Origin: Arthrobacter citreus
GTDB taxonomy: Bacteria; Actinomycetota; Actinomycetes; Actinomycetales; Micrococcaceae
DNA: 64,000 nucleotides
Reading direction: 5' to 3'
Assembly: GCF_009192745.1 (NCBI RefSeq)
Contig: NZ_VTFV01000003.1
Span: 124,001 to 188,000, forward strand
Shown: piece by piece, positions 28,479 to 38,948 of the stretch
Layout: each line of letters begins with the position of its first letter
Position numbering within the stretch: the stretch's first letter is position 1
Program-made: the position numbers and the translations under genes
The notes under the pieces: model-generated
Told to the model about the DNA's origin: nothing
Seen by the model: the letters and a program-made list of their open reading frames with translations, nothing else
Database searches by the model: none

Positions 28479-29569
28479 GGCTGGTCTTCCTCCGTGCGGA
28501 TCGTGCGCATGATCCGCCGGAGGCTCATCGCCAGTGACGCGGTGGCGTCCATGGGAGAGTCCGGTGAAGCCTTGCCGTTCATGGTGGTGACAAGCTCCTG
28601 GACCGCGTTGACGGCCTCGGTGTATTCCTCGGTGTCCGCATCCCATGTTTCCACCGCTTCGGCGGAGGCGAGCATGGCACGTTCCAGGGCATCGGCCACC
28701 GTTCCCGGAACCGGAGTCTCCTCCGGCGAGGTCCAGATTGCAGTGGCCAGCACCTCCGTCATGTCCTCCACGTAGAGCGTGACGCGTTCCATGGCTCGAA
28801 GGGCTCGGAAATCGGCATTGACGTCGTGCTGATGGCGTCTGCGGCGCAGGTTGCCATACCGGCTGGAGTCCGCCAGCTGCACAGCTTCGCGGACTTCGCG
28901 GCTGAACGTGATCAGTTCCGTGCGCCGGTTGGACCAGTCCTCGTGTTCCGGCGGCCACGACTCGCCTACCGCCATCCCCATTTCCCGCAGCTGGCGGGCC
29001 AGGGTCAGGCGCAGCGACGCCAGGCCGTCCACGGCGCCGTTGAGGTGCAGCGGGGGATACAGGACGGCGTTCACGGTCAGGCCGACCAGCACACCGACGC
29101 ACATTTGCACCGCATAGCCGTAGGAGTAGCCGTCGGCATCGTCCCCGCCCAGCACCAGGACAAAGAGCGCGGCCATGGGCAGGTAGTCCCGTCCGGCGCC
29201 CAGCCGGGGGATACCGGCCAGCAGCACGCCCAGACCAACGATCAGTGCGATGGTCCAGACGGTGGGCCCGCCAAAGAGCAGTGCAATCAGGGCCAGCCCG
29301 ATTCCAATGACCAGGCCGATCAGGGTCTGGACGCCGGCGCGGGCTGATCCGGCCACTGTGGGGTACATGCTGACCAGTGCCCCCAGCGGCGCGTAGTAGG
29401 GATACTGCGAGGCAACGCCGGGTACCAGCGGGGCAATGCTCCAGGCGATTCCCACGGCTACTGCGGCCTTCACCGCCAGCTGGAACCGGGTGTAGCGCAG
29501 CATCCCGGTCAGCCGGTTGGACACAGTCGCCAACGACGGTTTGGGCAGGGACTTGCCTCGGAGAGCCAT
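28475..29569 (-). CDS. FUSC / aromatic acid exporter family membrane protein
   Basis: 364 aa. About six N-terminal membrane segments (residues 28-190) are followed by a soluble helical domain (about 195-360) with many charged residues, the usual layout of half-size FUSC/ArAE proteins such as YgaE- or AaeB-like exporters. Candidates for export are aromatic acids or other weak acids; the substrate is not evident. The lysR-type gene on the same strand ends 74 nt upstream, so it may control this transporter. Confidence 0.85.
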   Translation of the reverse strand: MALRGKSLPKPSLATVSNRLTGMLRYTRFQLAVKAAVAVGIAWSIAPLVPGVASQYPYYAPLGALVSMYPTVAGSARAGVQTLIGLVIGIGLALIALLFGGPTVWTIALIVGLGVLLAGIPRLGAGRDYLPMAALFVLVLGGDDADGYSYGYAVQMCVGVLVGLTVNAVLYPPLHLNGAVDGLASLRLTLARQLREMGMAVGESWPPEHEDWSNRRTELITFSREVREAVQLADSSRYGNLRRRRHQHDVNADFRALRAMERVTLYVEDMTEVLATAIWTSPEETPVPGTVADALERAMLASAEAVETWDADTEEYTEAVNAVQELVTTMNGKASPDSPMDATASLAMSLRRIMRTIRTEEDQP

Positions 29570-29643
29570 GCCGCAAGTATGCCTGCTGGCCCGCGGGAGC
29601 GTCGATTTATGCGGCCTGGCCCACTATCGGGGCACCGATGGCC

Positions 29644-30588
29644 CTAGTTTCGTGACGTGAGCGGCGGGCCGGGGGAGGGAGAGATGCTGATGCCCTCAAG
29701 CACATCGGCCAGCCGGTCCAGGAAGACCCGGGTGCGCGGACCCTGCCTGTCGTTGATGACCAGGGCAAAGATGCTGCGGGCCAGCCGGATCTCCGGGACG
29801 TCAAGGACAACGAGGCCGCGGCTGTGGTTCAGCATGGCAAGTTCGGGAACCAGCGCAGCCCCGATGCCTGCCGCAGCCATCTCAAGGCTCGCGTTGAAAT
29901 CGTCGCAGTAGGCGGAGACCCTCGGGTGGAGGCTGCAGCTGGCGAACAGCCTTTCGATGACGAGCGCGTCCGGGGTGCCGGGGTGGTGCATGATCCACGG
30001 CATGTCCGAGAGCTGTTCAGCGGTGACCTTGGCACCCGGGCGGATTCCCCACGCCTCGGGCAGCACTACACGGAAGTTGTCATCCCCGAGCCACTGCCGG
30101 CTCACCGTTGCCGGCCATGCCAGGCCGCCCTGTCCTACCTGGAACACCAGGGCCACATCCAGTTCTCCGCCGCCGCGGAGCCCCTGGATGGTCTGCCCGG
30201 GTTCGGCCACGAAGATCTTCAGGTCGATCCCCAGGTCCTTCCAGTCCGGGGAACCAACCAGCCGCGGGAGGGCGAACGTGGCCAGGCTGGGAAAGATGCC
30301 CAGGCGCAGTTCGTGTCCGGTGCCGGCTTCGGCACGGGCGGCGGCTGCCAGCAGCGCGTCCATGTCCGTGAGCACCTTCGAGGCGTGGCGGGACATAACG
30401 ACGGCGGCTTCCGTAGGCACTGCCGCGCGTGCCGACCGCTCGAAGAGAGTGGTTCCGGTTTCCCGTTCGAGTGCCGACATCTGCTGCGAAACCGCTGAGG
30501 CGGTGTAGCCGAGGTGCACCGCGGCGGCAGCGAATGACCCGCAGCGCATGACTTCAAGCAGCGTCTTGAGGTGGATCGGGTTGACCAC
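29644..30588 (-). CDS. LysR-family transcriptional regulator
   Basis: 314 aa. Winged helix-turn-helix at the start (NPIHLKTLLEVMRCGSFAAA, HLGYTASAVSQQMSALERET), then the two-lobed periplasmic-binding-like effector domain (LRLGIFPSLATFALPRLV). The GTG at 30588 gives the normal family N-terminus. An ATG at 30636 would add 16 unusual residues and would place the start inside a strong NrdR-like box (30631-30646). The downstream FUSC exporter is a likely target. No effector can be assigned. Confidence 0.88.
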   Translation of the reverse strand: MVNPIHLKTLLEVMRCGSFAAAAVHLGYTASAVSQQMSALERETGTTLFERSARAAVPTEAAVVMSRHASKVLTDMDALLAAAARAEAGTGHELRLGIFPSLATFALPRLVGSPDWKDLGIDLKIFVAEPGQTIQGLRGGGELDVALVFQVGQGGLAWPATVSRQWLGDDNFRVVLPEAWGIRPGAKVTAEQLSDMPWIMHHPGTPDALVIERLFASCSLHPRVSAYCDDFNASLEMAAAGIGAALVPELAMLNHSRGLVVLDVPEIRLARSIFALVINDRQGPRTRVFLDRLADVLEGISISPSPGPPLTSRN

Positions 30589-30630
30589 GGCCGTCGTTTT
30601 CCCCTCTGTGGTGCGTCGGATCGACGTCGA

Positions 30631-30646
30631 CCACAATATCTAGTGG
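30631..30646. promoter_or_regulatory. NrdR-like box next to the lysR start
   Basis: CCACAATATCTAGTGG matches the general NrdR box pattern (aCaCwAtATaTwGtGt) at 13 of 16 positions, the best match in this region. It is 43 bp from the lysR start and about 236 bp from the nrdH-proximal box, with no partner box at 31-32 bp spacing. Confidence 0.55.
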
Positions 30647-30723
30647 TAGCAGCTACTACGCGCGACACGCCCAGCAGCGGCGACACGCGATCATTCATCT
30701 GGCCCCACAGCCTGTGCACCCAA

Positions 30724-30742
30724 TCTCCACAGGCTGTGGAGA
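30724..30742. repeat. 19-bp palindrome with DnaA-box-like sequences
   Basis: TCTCCACAG-g-CTGTGGAGA is a perfect 9-1-9 dyad. TGTGGAGAA (30735-30743, reading TTCTCCACA on the other strand) differs from the DnaA box TTATCCACA at one position; TGTGGACGG at 30800-30808 is a weaker relative. Confidence 0.5.
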
Positions 30743-30834
30743 AGTACAGGAATCCCTGCGGAAACCCACGTAAATCAACGGGCTTGCCTGTGCAGAAACT
30801 GTGGACGGCGGACGTGTCGAATGACATACTTGTA

Positions 30835-30882
30835 ATACATCATCTAGGGGTAGGGCATCGGCTGTCGCACTAGATGTAGTGG
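30835..30882 (+). promoter_or_regulatory. Paired NrdR boxes upstream of nrdHIEF
   Basis: The downstream box GCACTAGATGTAGTGG (30867-30882) is nearly palindromic and fits the NrdR pattern very well. The upstream box at 30835-30850 matches about 10 of 16 positions. Their offset is 32 bp, about three helical turns, as in known NrdR operators. NrdR with bound ATP/dATP represses RNR genes. Confidence 0.72.
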
Positions 30883-30933
30883 CTGGATGTAGTATCAATG
30901 GACAGACTTCAGCATTACCTAGGGGAGACCACC

Positions 30934-31179
30934 ATGACCGTTACGGTTTACACCAAGCCTTCGTGCGTACAGTGCAACGCCACCTACCGCGCCCTCGACA
31001 AGAAGGGCATCGCGTACCAGAGCGTGGACATGTCCCAGGACCCGGAGGCCCTTGAGCGCGTACGGGCACTGGGCTACATGCAGGCTCCCGTCGTCATCAC
31101 CGAGCAGGACTCCTGGTCCGGCTTCCGCCCGGACAAGATCGAGGAACTGGCTCAGGCCAGCGTCACCTCCGTCGCCTAA
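30934..31179 (+). CDS. nrdH: Glutaredoxin-like protein NrdH
   Basis: 81 aa. Thioredoxin-fold electron donor for class Ib ribonucleotide reductase. Redox motif C11-V-Q-C14 sits in YTKPSCVQCNATYRAL, and the C-terminal WSGFRPDKI fits NrdH and distinguishes it from glutaredoxins. The ATG at 30934 has AGGGGAGA just upstream. First gene of the nrdHIEF operon, controlled by the NrdR boxes upstream. Confidence 0.96.
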   Translation: MTVTVYTKPSCVQCNATYRALDKKGIAYQSVDMSQDPEALERVRALGYMQAPVVITEQDSWSGFRPDKIEELAQASVTSVA

Positions 31180-31294
31180 CCTGGCCTGGCACGCCGGCCG
31201 CCGGGCCCTGCCAGGAAGGCACGGGGCGCCAGCCGGACCGCAGCACACAGCAGGGCAATAAACAGCCAGACCGTTGTCAAAGAAGCAGGATGCA

Positions 31295-31843
31295 ATGACA
31301 TTGGGAACCGTGATTCCGGGAGCCGGAGCCGCCGCAGGCTCCGGCGCACTGCACGTCCCGGGCCATTCGGCCGGTGGCGCGGGATCCCCCGAACCGAATC
31401 CTGTCACCGACGCGGACCTGGTGTTCTTCACCTCGGCGTCGGGCTACACCGGACGGTTTGCGGCCAAACTCGACCGGCCGTCCGCACGGATTCCGCTGCT
31501 GACATCGGCCCCAACTCTGCTGGCACGCCGGCCGTACGTCCTGCTGCTTCCCACCTACGGCGGAACGGCAGCACAGCCGGGAGCCGCAGCCAAGGGCGCG
31601 GTTCCAAAGCAGGTCATCAAATTTCTGAACGTCGAGGCTAACCGGGCACTTATCCGGGGCGTCATCGGCGCGGGCAACACGAACTTCGGCGAGAATTACT
31701 GCCTGGCCGCGGACATCATTTCCGCCAAGTGCCAGGTCCCCGTTTTGTATCGATTTGAACTCATGGGCACGTCGGAGGACGCTGCCAAGGTAAACCAAGG
31801 ATTGGAAGAGTTTTGGACACATCAGTCGCAGAAGCCGGCATGA
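31295..31843 (+). CDS. nrdI: Class Ib ribonucleotide reductase assembly flavoprotein NrdI
   Basis: 182 aa. NrdI supplies superoxide to build the Mn(III)2-tyrosyl radical of NrdF. The flavodoxin-like part starts at about residue 42 ([19 protein letters not shown]); LLLPTYGG and [18 protein letters not shown] form the FMN site. The 40-residue Gly/Ala-rich N-terminal extension is longer than usual. The ATG at 31295 has AGGA upstream; a TTG at 31274 is an alternative. It overlaps nrdE by 4 nt. Confidence 0.94.
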   Translation: MTLGTVIPGAGAAAGSGALHVPGHSAGGAGSPEPNPVTDADLVFFTSASGYTGRFAAKLDRPSARIPLLTSAPTLLARRPYVLLLPTYGGTAAQPGAAAKGAVPKQVIKFLNVEANRALIRGVIGAGNTNFGENYCLAADIISAKCQVPVLYRFELMGTSEDAAKVNQGLEEFWTHQSQKPA

Positions 31844-33978
31844 CGGACTCCAAGGAGCTGCCGGAAGCCTATAAGGGCCTGGGCTATCACGAGCTCAACG
31901 CCATGCTGAACCTCTACGGCAAGAACGGTGAAATCCAGTTCGACGCCGACCGTGCGGCTGCACGCCAGTACTTCCTTCAGCACGTCAACAACAACACCGT
32001 GTTCTTCCACGACCTGGAAGAGAAGCTGGACTACCTGGTCAAGAACGACTACTACGAGCGCGAGACGCTCGACCAGTACACGATGAACTTCATCCGTGAG
32101 CTCTACAACCGGGCCTACAAGAAGAAGTTCCGCTTCGAGACCTTCCTCGGTGCTTTCAAGTTCTACACCTCCTACACGCTGAAGACCTTCGACGGCAAGC
32201 GTTACCTGGAGCGCTACGAGGACCGTGTGTGCATGGTTGCCCTGCACCTGGCCCGCGGCAACGAGCAGCTGGCAGAGCAGATGGTGGACGAAATCATCGA
32301 GGGCCGTTTCCAGCCCGCCACCCCGACGTTCCTGAACGCCGGAAAGAAGCAGCGCGGTGAGCTGGTTTCCTGCTTCCTGCTGCGCATCGAAGACAACATG
32401 GAGTCGATCGGCCGTTCCATCAACTCCGCACTGCAGCTCTCCAAGCGCGGCGGCGGCGTTGCCTTCGCGCTGACCAACATCCGCGAGGTCGGAGCCCCGA
32501 TCAAGCAGATCGAGAACCAGTCCTCCGGCGTCATCCCCGTGATGAAGCTTCTTGAAGATTCCTTCTCCTACGCCAACCAGCTCGGCGCCCGCCAGGGTGC
32601 AGGTGCCGTGTACCTGCACGCCCACCACCCGGACATCAACCGGTTCCTGGACACCAAGCGCGAGAACGCGGACGAAAAGATCCGCATCAAGACCCTTTCC
32701 CTCGGCGTCGTCATCCCGGACATCACGTTCGAGCTGGCCAAGCGGGACGAGGACATGTACCTGTTCTCCCCGTACGACGTCGAAAAGGTCTACGGCATGC
32801 CGTTCTCCGACGTCTCGGTCACCGAGAAGTACTACGAAATGGTCGACGATTCCCGGATCAAGAAGACCAAGATCAAGGCACGCGAGTTCTTCCAGACCCT
32901 CGCCGAGATCCAGTTCGAATCCGGCTACCCGTACATCATGTTCGAAGACACGGTGAACCGGGAAAACCCGATCGACGGCAAGATCATCATGTCCAACCTG
33001 TGCTCGGAGATTCTCCAGGTTTCCCAGCCCACCACGTACAACGATGACCTTTCCTACGACCAGACCGGCAAGGACATCTCCTGCAACCTGGGTTCGCTGA
33101 ACATCGCAAAGACCATGGATTCCCCGGACTTCGGCCGCACCATCGAAACCGCTATCCGCGCCCTGACCGCTGTGTCGGACATGAGCCACATCGGGTCGGT
33201 TCCGTCCATCGCCAAGGGCAACGACCAGTCGCACGCCATTGGCCTGGGCCAGATGAACCTGCACGGATACCTGGCCCGTGAGCGGGTCCACTACGGATCC
33301 GTTGAAGGCATCGACTTCACGAACATCTACTTCTACACGGTCGTTTACCACGCCGTGCGTGCCTCGAACCTGCTGGCCATTGAAACCGGCCGTACGTTCG
33401 CCGGCTTCGAGAAGTCCAAGTACGCCTCGGGCGAGTTCTTCGAGAAGTACGTGAACGGGGAATGGGTTCCGCAGACCGAGCGTGTGCGGGAACTGTTCGA
33501 GAACGTGCATATCCCCACCCAGGCCGACTGGGCTGCGCTGCGTGCCTCCGTCATGGAGCACGGTATCTACAACCAGAACCTGCAAGCCGTGCCGCCGACC
33601 GGCTCGATCTCCTACATCAACAACTCCACCTCCTCCATTCACCCGGTGGCCTCCAAGATTGAGATCCGCAAGGAAGGCAAGCTGGGGCGCGTCTACTACC
33701 CGGCTCCGTACCTGACCAACGACAACCTGGAGTACTACCAGGATGCGTACGAAATCGGCTACGAGAAGATCATCGACACCTACGCCGCTGCCACGCAGCA
33801 CGTGGACCAGGGCCTGTCCCTGACGCTGTTCTTCAAGGACACCGCCACCACGCGTGACATCAACAAGGCGCAGATCTACGCATGGCGCAAGGGAATCAAG
33901 ACCATCTACTACATCCGCCTGCGCCAGCTCGCCCTGGAAGGCACCGAAGTTGAGGGCTGCGTCAGCTGCATGCTGTAG
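31840..33978 (+). CDS. nrdE: Class Ib ribonucleoside-diphosphate reductase alpha subunit
   Basis: 712 aa. Catalytic subunit that reduces ribonucleoside diphosphates. It starts with the class Ib N-terminus ([20 protein letters not shown]) without an ATP-cone, so overall activity is not controlled by dATP there. Active-site NLCSEI and SCNLGSLNI and the C-terminal shuttle pair in EGCVSCML are intact. The ATG at 31840 overlaps the nrdI stop (ATGA). A TTG at 31813 with GGAAGAG upstream is an in-frame alternative. Confidence 0.96.
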   Translation: MTDSKELPEAYKGLGYHELNAMLNLYGKNGEIQFDADRAAARQYFLQHVNNNTVFFHDLEEKLDYLVKNDYYERETLDQYTMNFIRELYNRAYKKKFRFETFLGAFKFYTSYTLKTFDGKRYLERYEDRVCMVALHLARGNEQLAEQMVDEIIEGRFQPATPTFLNAGKKQRGELVSCFLLRIEDNMESIGRSINSALQLSKRGGGVAFALTNIREVGAPIKQIENQSSGVIPVMKLLEDSFSYANQLGARQGAGAVYLHAHHPDINRFLDTKRENADEKIRIKTLSLGVVIPDITFELAKRDEDMYLFSPYDVEKVYGMPFSDVSVTEKYYEMVDDSRIKKTKIKAREFFQTLAEIQFESGYPYIMFEDTVNRENPIDGKIIMSNLCSEILQVSQPTTYNDDLSYDQTGKDISCNLGSLNIAKTMDSPDFGRTIETAIRALTAVSDMSHIGSVPSIAKGNDQSHAIGLGQMNLHGYLARERVHYGSVEGIDFTNIYFYTVVYHAVRASNLLAIETGRTFAGFEKSKYASGEFFEKYVNGEWVPQTERVRELFENVHIPTQADWAALRASVMEHGIYNQNLQAVPPTGSISYINNSTSSIHPVASKIEIRKEGKLGRVYYPAPYLTNDNLEYYQDAYEIGYEKIIDTYAAATQHVDQGLSLTLFFKDTATTRDINKAQIYAWRKGIKTIYYIRLRQLALEGTEVEGCVSCML

Positions 33979-34992
<1,014 letters not shown>

Positions 34993-35018
34993 CACCCCGG
35001 GCAGGTTCTTCTACAGCA

Positions 35019-35060
35019 ACGCCGCAGCAGGCTTCACAGCCCGCTGCGGCGTCGCTGTTT
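35019..35060 (+). terminator. Terminator after nrdF
   Basis: 14-bp stem with one mismatch (35019-35032 with 35039-35052) around loop TTCACA, followed by CGCTGTTT. It probably also serves the convergent arfB gene. Confidence 0.8.
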
Positions 35061-35098
35061 AACCGGCTGCGGAAAAGGGGCTGGAGGCTGGGAACGCC

Positions 35099-35521
35099 CT
35101 AATCCCTCATCGGCTTCCGCCGCTGCTGCTTGGTGGCTGAGCGCTGCTTCTTCGCATCCAGGCGGCGGAAGGTAGAACCCCGGGTGGGTTTGGTCCGGCG
35201 GCGTGTTGCAGGGCCGGGTGCGAGCCCGTCAGCCACCATCTCGGCGAGCTTGGCCAGGGCTATCTCCCGGTTGCGCAGCTGGGAACGCTGTTCGGAAGCC
35301 GTGACAACCAGTGCTCCGGCAATCAGCCGGTTTTTCAGACGGTGCATGAGTCTCGCCCGCTGGTCTTCGGACAGCGCCGCCGATTCGGCAAGGTTCCAGG
35401 TCAGGGCTACACGGCTGTCCGTGGTGTTGACGTGCTGGCCACCCGGGCCGGACGAACGGGAGAACCGCCACTCAAGTTCGGCTGCGGGGATCGTCAGCGC
35501 AGGCGATACCAGTAAGTCCAT
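35099..35521 (-). CDS. arfB: Alternative ribosome-rescue factor ArfB (peptidyl-tRNA hydrolase, YaeJ/ICT1)
   Basis: 140 aa. Rescues ribosomes stalled without a stop codon. The release-factor catalytic motif GPGGQHVN has GGQ at residues 27-29. The basic, Lys/Arg-rich C-terminal tail (KKQRSATKQQRRKPMRD) is the part that enters the empty mRNA channel. There is no anticodon-like domain, which separates it from RF1/RF2. Convergent with nrdF. Confidence 0.93.
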   Translation of the reverse strand: MDLLVSPALTIPAAELEWRFSRSSGPGGQHVNTTDSRVALTWNLAESAALSEDQRARLMHRLKNRLIAGALVVTASEQRSQLRNREIALAKLAEMVADGLAPGPATRRRTKPTRGSTFRRLDAKKQRSATKQQRRKPMRD

Positions 35522-35733
35522 GGATCCAGCGTCGCACGAATTCGGCGGAGGCGGCCCCGCTTTTACATGTCCGGGACGGGGTGGGAGTCAGGTGTGCTGG
35601 AAAAGGTGCTGCCGGCGGCCAGGCCCACAAAACGTCCGTTGACCTGCAGCTAAGGTGAGAACCAACGACTGGTTGGCGATGCACATTCGGGAAAGAAGGG
35701 CATCGAATTCTCATGGGGGGGGAGACGTTGAAT

Positions 35734-36198
35734 ATGAACAGAGGTCCAGTTTTTCGGAGGCCCTGGCTGGCGGGGAGCCTGCTGGCAGCGGCGGTACTGC
35801 TCTCCGGCTGTGCAAGCGAAGCAGCCGATGAGCCGGCGCAGGAGATGCAGCTGTCCAGTTTCAGCTCAGCGGATGAGCTGCTGGCCGCCGTCAACGGACT
35901 TCACGGCTGCGATCCGGACACGACAGCGGAGCCGGTGACTATCGTCTTTGACGGATACCAGCCCCAGTACGCGATGTGCTCTGAGGCGCTCCAAGTTGTC
36001 CGCTACGAGAATGAGGAAGACCGGATCACCGTCTCCGAGATGCTGCCGAACGGCCAGAATGCGCCAACGGGCATTGCCGAAGGCGCCAACTGGCATGTGC
36101 TGCCTCTGCCCGGAACCGCGGCTCCAGACGAGAAGGAAATGAAGGACCTCGCCTACCAGCTGGGCGGCCGCTACATGGAACTCACCGAAGAGGGATAA
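35734..36198 (+). CDS. Small lipoprotein, unknown function
   Basis: 154 aa. Signal peptide with lipobox: after RRPW comes LAGSLLAAAVLLSGC, with the lipidated Cys near residue 25. The mature part is acidic with two further cysteines (GCDPD and YAMCSEALQ) that could form a disulfide. The ATG at 35734 is 9 nt after a G-rich ribosome binding site (35715-35724); an ATG at 35713 is the alternative. The last 17 bases overlap the convergent gene. No known domain was recognised. Confidence 0.8.
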   Translation: MNRGPVFRRPWLAGSLLAAAVLLSGCASEAADEPAQEMQLSSFSSADELLAAVNGLHGCDPDTTAEPVTIVFDGYQPQYAMCSEALQVVRYENEEDRITVSEMLPNGQNAPTGIAEGANWHVLPLPGTAAPDEKEMKDLAYQLGGRYMELTEEG

Positions 36199-36583
36199 GA
36201 CACGGCGGGACAGTCATGGACGCTGATGCAGGCGGTCCGTTGGAAGCATCAGCTCGATCCCGGCGGTCACTGTCTGCCGACTTGGCGATGGCCCCCTCAA
36301 CCGCAGGTGCCACGCGTACACGGTCACGGCGAACTTCCTGGATGAGGACCTTCATCCGCTGTCCTTCGACCTCGAGCCACCAGTCCTCGGTAAACATGCG
36401 CAGTCCCAGCTCATCGAGCAGCTGCTCTGCAGCCTCCAGCTCCATGGCTTCCGCCCGCTGGCGGCGCAGCAGGTCGAACGGGATGAACTGGCCGGAGCTG
36501 GTCATGTGGATGTACCCGACGTGTTCACCGTCGCTAGGGCGCAGATGGTCGAAGGTGTTTTCAGCGGGCAGGATGCCTGTCAT
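36182..36583 (-). CDS. Conserved-looking hypothetical protein
   Basis: 133 aa. The first 95 residues look folded (YIHMTSSGQFIPFDLLRRQR, ELEAAEQLLDELGLRMF, VEGQRMKVLIQEVRRDRVRV); the C-terminal 35 are disordered. The ATG at 36583 has TAGGGT (36595-36590) 6 nt upstream, so the mRNA is probably leaderless. Its 3' end overlaps the lipoprotein gene by 17 nt on the other strand. No family was recognised, although the first part has the composition of a real protein. Confidence 0.65.
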   Translation of the reverse strand: MTGILPAENTFDHLRPSDGEHVGYIHMTSSGQFIPFDLLRRQRAEAMELEAAEQLLDELGLRMFTEDWWLEVEGQRMKVLIQEVRRDRVRVAPAVEGAIAKSADSDRRDRADASNGPPASASMTVPPCLIPLR

Positions 36584-36697
36584 GGACAAACCCTAACCGA
36601 GCGCGCGGACACAGACGACGCTGAATAAACAGGCTTGCCGGGTGCCGCACTAATGTGAGGGAAAGAAGGATTCCATGATCAGAAAAGCGAGTTGAAC

Positions 36698-38065
36698 GTG
36701 AATATCCCTACGGCGGAATTCGACACAGTTGTTGTGGGGGCAGGAGTGTCGGGCCTCAGTGCCGCGCGGGCGCTGGCAGCCAACGGTCAGCGGGTGGTGG
36801 TGCTTGAGGCACGGGACCGTATTGGCGGCCGGCTGCACACCGAACGCCTCGACGGCCGGGTTACGGACCTGGGAGCCTCCTGGATCCACGGGATCGACGG
36901 CGGACCGCTGCACGCTCTCACACGCGCCTTCGGCATGGCCGACGCCGAGTTCACGGTTGGCAGTTACCAGGCCGGCGGCCGGCCCATCGCCTACTACGGG
37001 CCCGACGGCGCCCGGCTCTCCGGCAGCGACGCCGAACAGTTCATCGCCGACGCCGCCCGGGTGGAAGTCCAGCTCAGCGCCGTTATCGAGGCACTGCCGC
37101 CGGGCGCCAGTTACGCGGACGCGGCCCGCACCGCCGTCGCCCAGGTGGCCGACGCGGAAGGCTGGGACCCGGAACGTGCGGCGCGCGTCGTCGAATACCT
37201 CGATCACCGCTCCGAGGAACAGTACGGCGCCGACTCGCGCCTGCTCGACGCCCACGGCCTGGAGGACGAAGTCATCATCGGCGACGAAGTGGTCTTCCCC
37301 GGCGGGTACGACCAGCTGGCAGCGAACCTCGCGGCAGGGCTCGACGTGCGCCTTGAACACGCGGCGGCCCGCGTAGCCCGGGCCGGAGCCGCAGGGGTTG
37401 AGTCCGGCGTCGTCGTGGAGACGGGCCGCGGCAGCTTCAGTGCCCGGCACGCGGTGGTGACGGTTCCGATCGGTGTCCTTCAGTCTCAGCTCCTCACGTT
37501 CGACCCGCCGCTGCCGGAGGGAGTTGCCGCCGCGGTCTCCAAATTCCGGATGAACGCCTTCGAGAAGATCTTCCTGCGCTTCCCGGAAAGGTTCTGGGAT
37601 GAGGATGTGTACGCCGTCCGCCGCCAGGGCAAAGCCGCCCGGTGGTGGCATTCCTGGTACGACCTCACGGGCATCTCCGGCGAGCCGACGCTGCTGACCT
37701 TCGCGGCAGGGGAGTGCGCACAGGAGATTCGGGGCTGGTCCGATGAACGCGTGGTGGAATCGGTCATGGCATCACTGCGGGAGATCTACGGTTCCGGGAT
37801 TCCCGCACCGGTGCACGCCAGGATCACGGACTGGCAGGGTGACGAGTTCGCCCGCGGGGCGTATGCGTACATGACGCGGGGTTGTACGGGGGAGGACCAC
37901 AGCCGCATCGCAACGCCCGTTGACGCAGTGCTGCATCTGGCCGGGGAAGCAACCTGGGAGGATGATCCTGCCACCGTGAACGCTGCCCTCTGCTCGGGGC
38001 ACCGGGCAGCGGAACGCATCCTCGGAACGAAAGTGCCCTACCACGTCCTGGGCGAACCGCTCTAG
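36698..38065 (+). CDS. Flavin monoamine oxidase family protein
   Basis: 455 aa. FAD-binding amine oxidase. DTVVVGAGVSGLSAARALA then VVVLEARDRIGGRLHT is the dinucleotide-binding start, LGASWIHGIDGGPL follows, and the C-terminal FAD signature is VDAVLHLAGEATWEDDPATV. It should oxidise an amine, polyamine or amino acid to the imine, giving ammonia and peroxide. GTG 36698 was chosen because GCGAG lies 6 nt upstream; TTG 36692 is also in frame. No obvious pathway partner is adjacent. Confidence 0.9.
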   Translation: MNIPTAEFDTVVVGAGVSGLSAARALAANGQRVVVLEARDRIGGRLHTERLDGRVTDLGASWIHGIDGGPLHALTRAFGMADAEFTVGSYQAGGRPIAYYGPDGARLSGSDAEQFIADAARVEVQLSAVIEALPPGASYADAARTAVAQVADAEGWDPERAARVVEYLDHRSEEQYGADSRLLDAHGLEDEVIIGDEVVFPGGYDQLAANLAAGLDVRLEHAAARVARAGAAGVESGVVVETGRGSFSARHAVVTVPIGVLQSQLLTFDPPLPEGVAAAVSKFRMNAFEKIFLRFPERFWDEDVYAVRRQGKAARWWHSWYDLTGISGEPTLLTFAAGECAQEIRGWSDERVVESVMASLREIYGSGIPAPVHARITDWQGDEFARGAYAYMTRGCTGEDHSRIATPVDAVLHLAGEATWEDDPATVNAALCSGHRAAERILGTKVPYHVLGEPL

Positions 38066-38248
38066 GCAGCCCGAACCTGCGCCGGGGTAGGGCAACCGCC
38101 GGCACGATGGGCTGCCCGCGAGCAACGCGTTTTGAGCGTGTCCGCCTGGTGTGCGGCGTGTGCACGCGTCATTTCCAGGGACCGTGAATGTTCGCGTCGG
38201 TACTCCTCCGCGCTGCCGGATTGTGGGAAAGTTGCAGGGGAGGAACAA

Positions 38249-38938
38249 ATGCCGCGCCAGCTCGTCAAGACACACATCGCCCTCATCGGCTGTGTGTGCC
38301 TTTGCCTGCTGGGGTATCTCTCCTGGTTCGAGTCACAGGCGCAGCAGGCTGCCGCACAAACAGCGCAGCTGGACTTTGACTCGCCCGCCAGCCTTACCGT
38401 CGTCGTCAACAAGAACCGGCCGCTGGCAGATCCCGCCTATGTGCCGGCGGAACTGCACGACGCCGGGGGCGTGCTTTTGCGCCCCGAAGCCGCCGGAGCC
38501 TACGGCCAGCTAAGCGCTGACGCGGCTGCTGCCGGTGTTGGGATAACGGCCGTCAGCGGCTACCGCACGGCTGTGGACCAGGCGCACATCCATGAGTCGT
38601 ACTCTGCCAGCTACGGGGCCCCAACAGCGGACGGCATCTCGGCCCGGGCCGGACACAGCGAACACCAGACCGGGCTGGCCGTGGACATTGGCAACGCGGA
38701 TGGCACCTGCGCCCTCGAGGCCTGTTTCGAAGCGACGCCGGCCGGGGCCTGGGCTGCAGCCAACGCCCACAAGTACGGCTTTGTGGTCCGTTACCCCGCC
38801 GGGGCCGAGACGGTCACCGGCTTTGCCTACGAGCCCTGGCACCTGCGCTTCGTCGGCACGGAGCTTGCGGCCAAGCTCCACGGCTCCGGGCAGACCCTGG
38901 AACAGTTCGCCGGCCTTCCCCCGGCCCCTAACTACTGA
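38249..38938 (+). CDS. M15 family D-alanyl-D-alanine carboxypeptidase (VanY-like), membrane-anchored
   Basis: 229 aa. An N-terminal membrane anchor (residues 8-25, IALIGCVCLCLLGYLSW) is followed by an extracellular zinc peptidase domain. Zinc and catalytic residues: SEHQTGLAVDIG (H139, D146) and EPWHLRF (E195, H198). It trims the terminal D-Ala from peptidoglycan stem peptides. The ATG at 38249 is 5 nt after GGGGAGG. There are no vanH/A/X genes, so this is cell-wall maintenance, not vancomycin resistance. Confidence 0.92.
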   Translation: MPRQLVKTHIALIGCVCLCLLGYLSWFESQAQQAAAQTAQLDFDSPASLTVVVNKNRPLADPAYVPAELHDAGGVLLRPEAAGAYGQLSADAAAAGVGITAVSGYRTAVDQAHIHESYSASYGAPTADGISARAGHSEHQTGLAVDIGNADGTCALEACFEATPAGAWAAANAHKYGFVVRYPAGAETVTGFAYEPWHLRFVGTELAAKLHGSGQTLEQFAGLPPAPNY

Positions 38939-38948
38939 GCTTCCCGGC

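Larger units (their letters stand above)
30589..30933. other. 345-bp nrdH-lysR control region
   Basis: No gene. It holds three NrdR-like boxes (30631-30646, 30835-30850, 30867-30882), a 19-bp palindrome (30724-30742), two DnaA-box-like sites and a short palindrome GTAGCaGCTAC (30646-30656). A possible nrdH -10 is TAGTAT at 30890-30895, without a good -35. Confidence 0.7.

Noticed and set aside
30589-30933. Cobalamin riboswitch before the ribonucleotide reductase operon
   Set aside because: No B12-box-like sequence was seen, and class Ib reductases do not need B12; NrdR boxes explain the regulation better.
38249-38938. Vancomycin resistance locus
   Set aside because: Only a VanY-like carboxypeptidase is present; vanR/S/H/A/X are absent, so it is ordinary wall metabolism.
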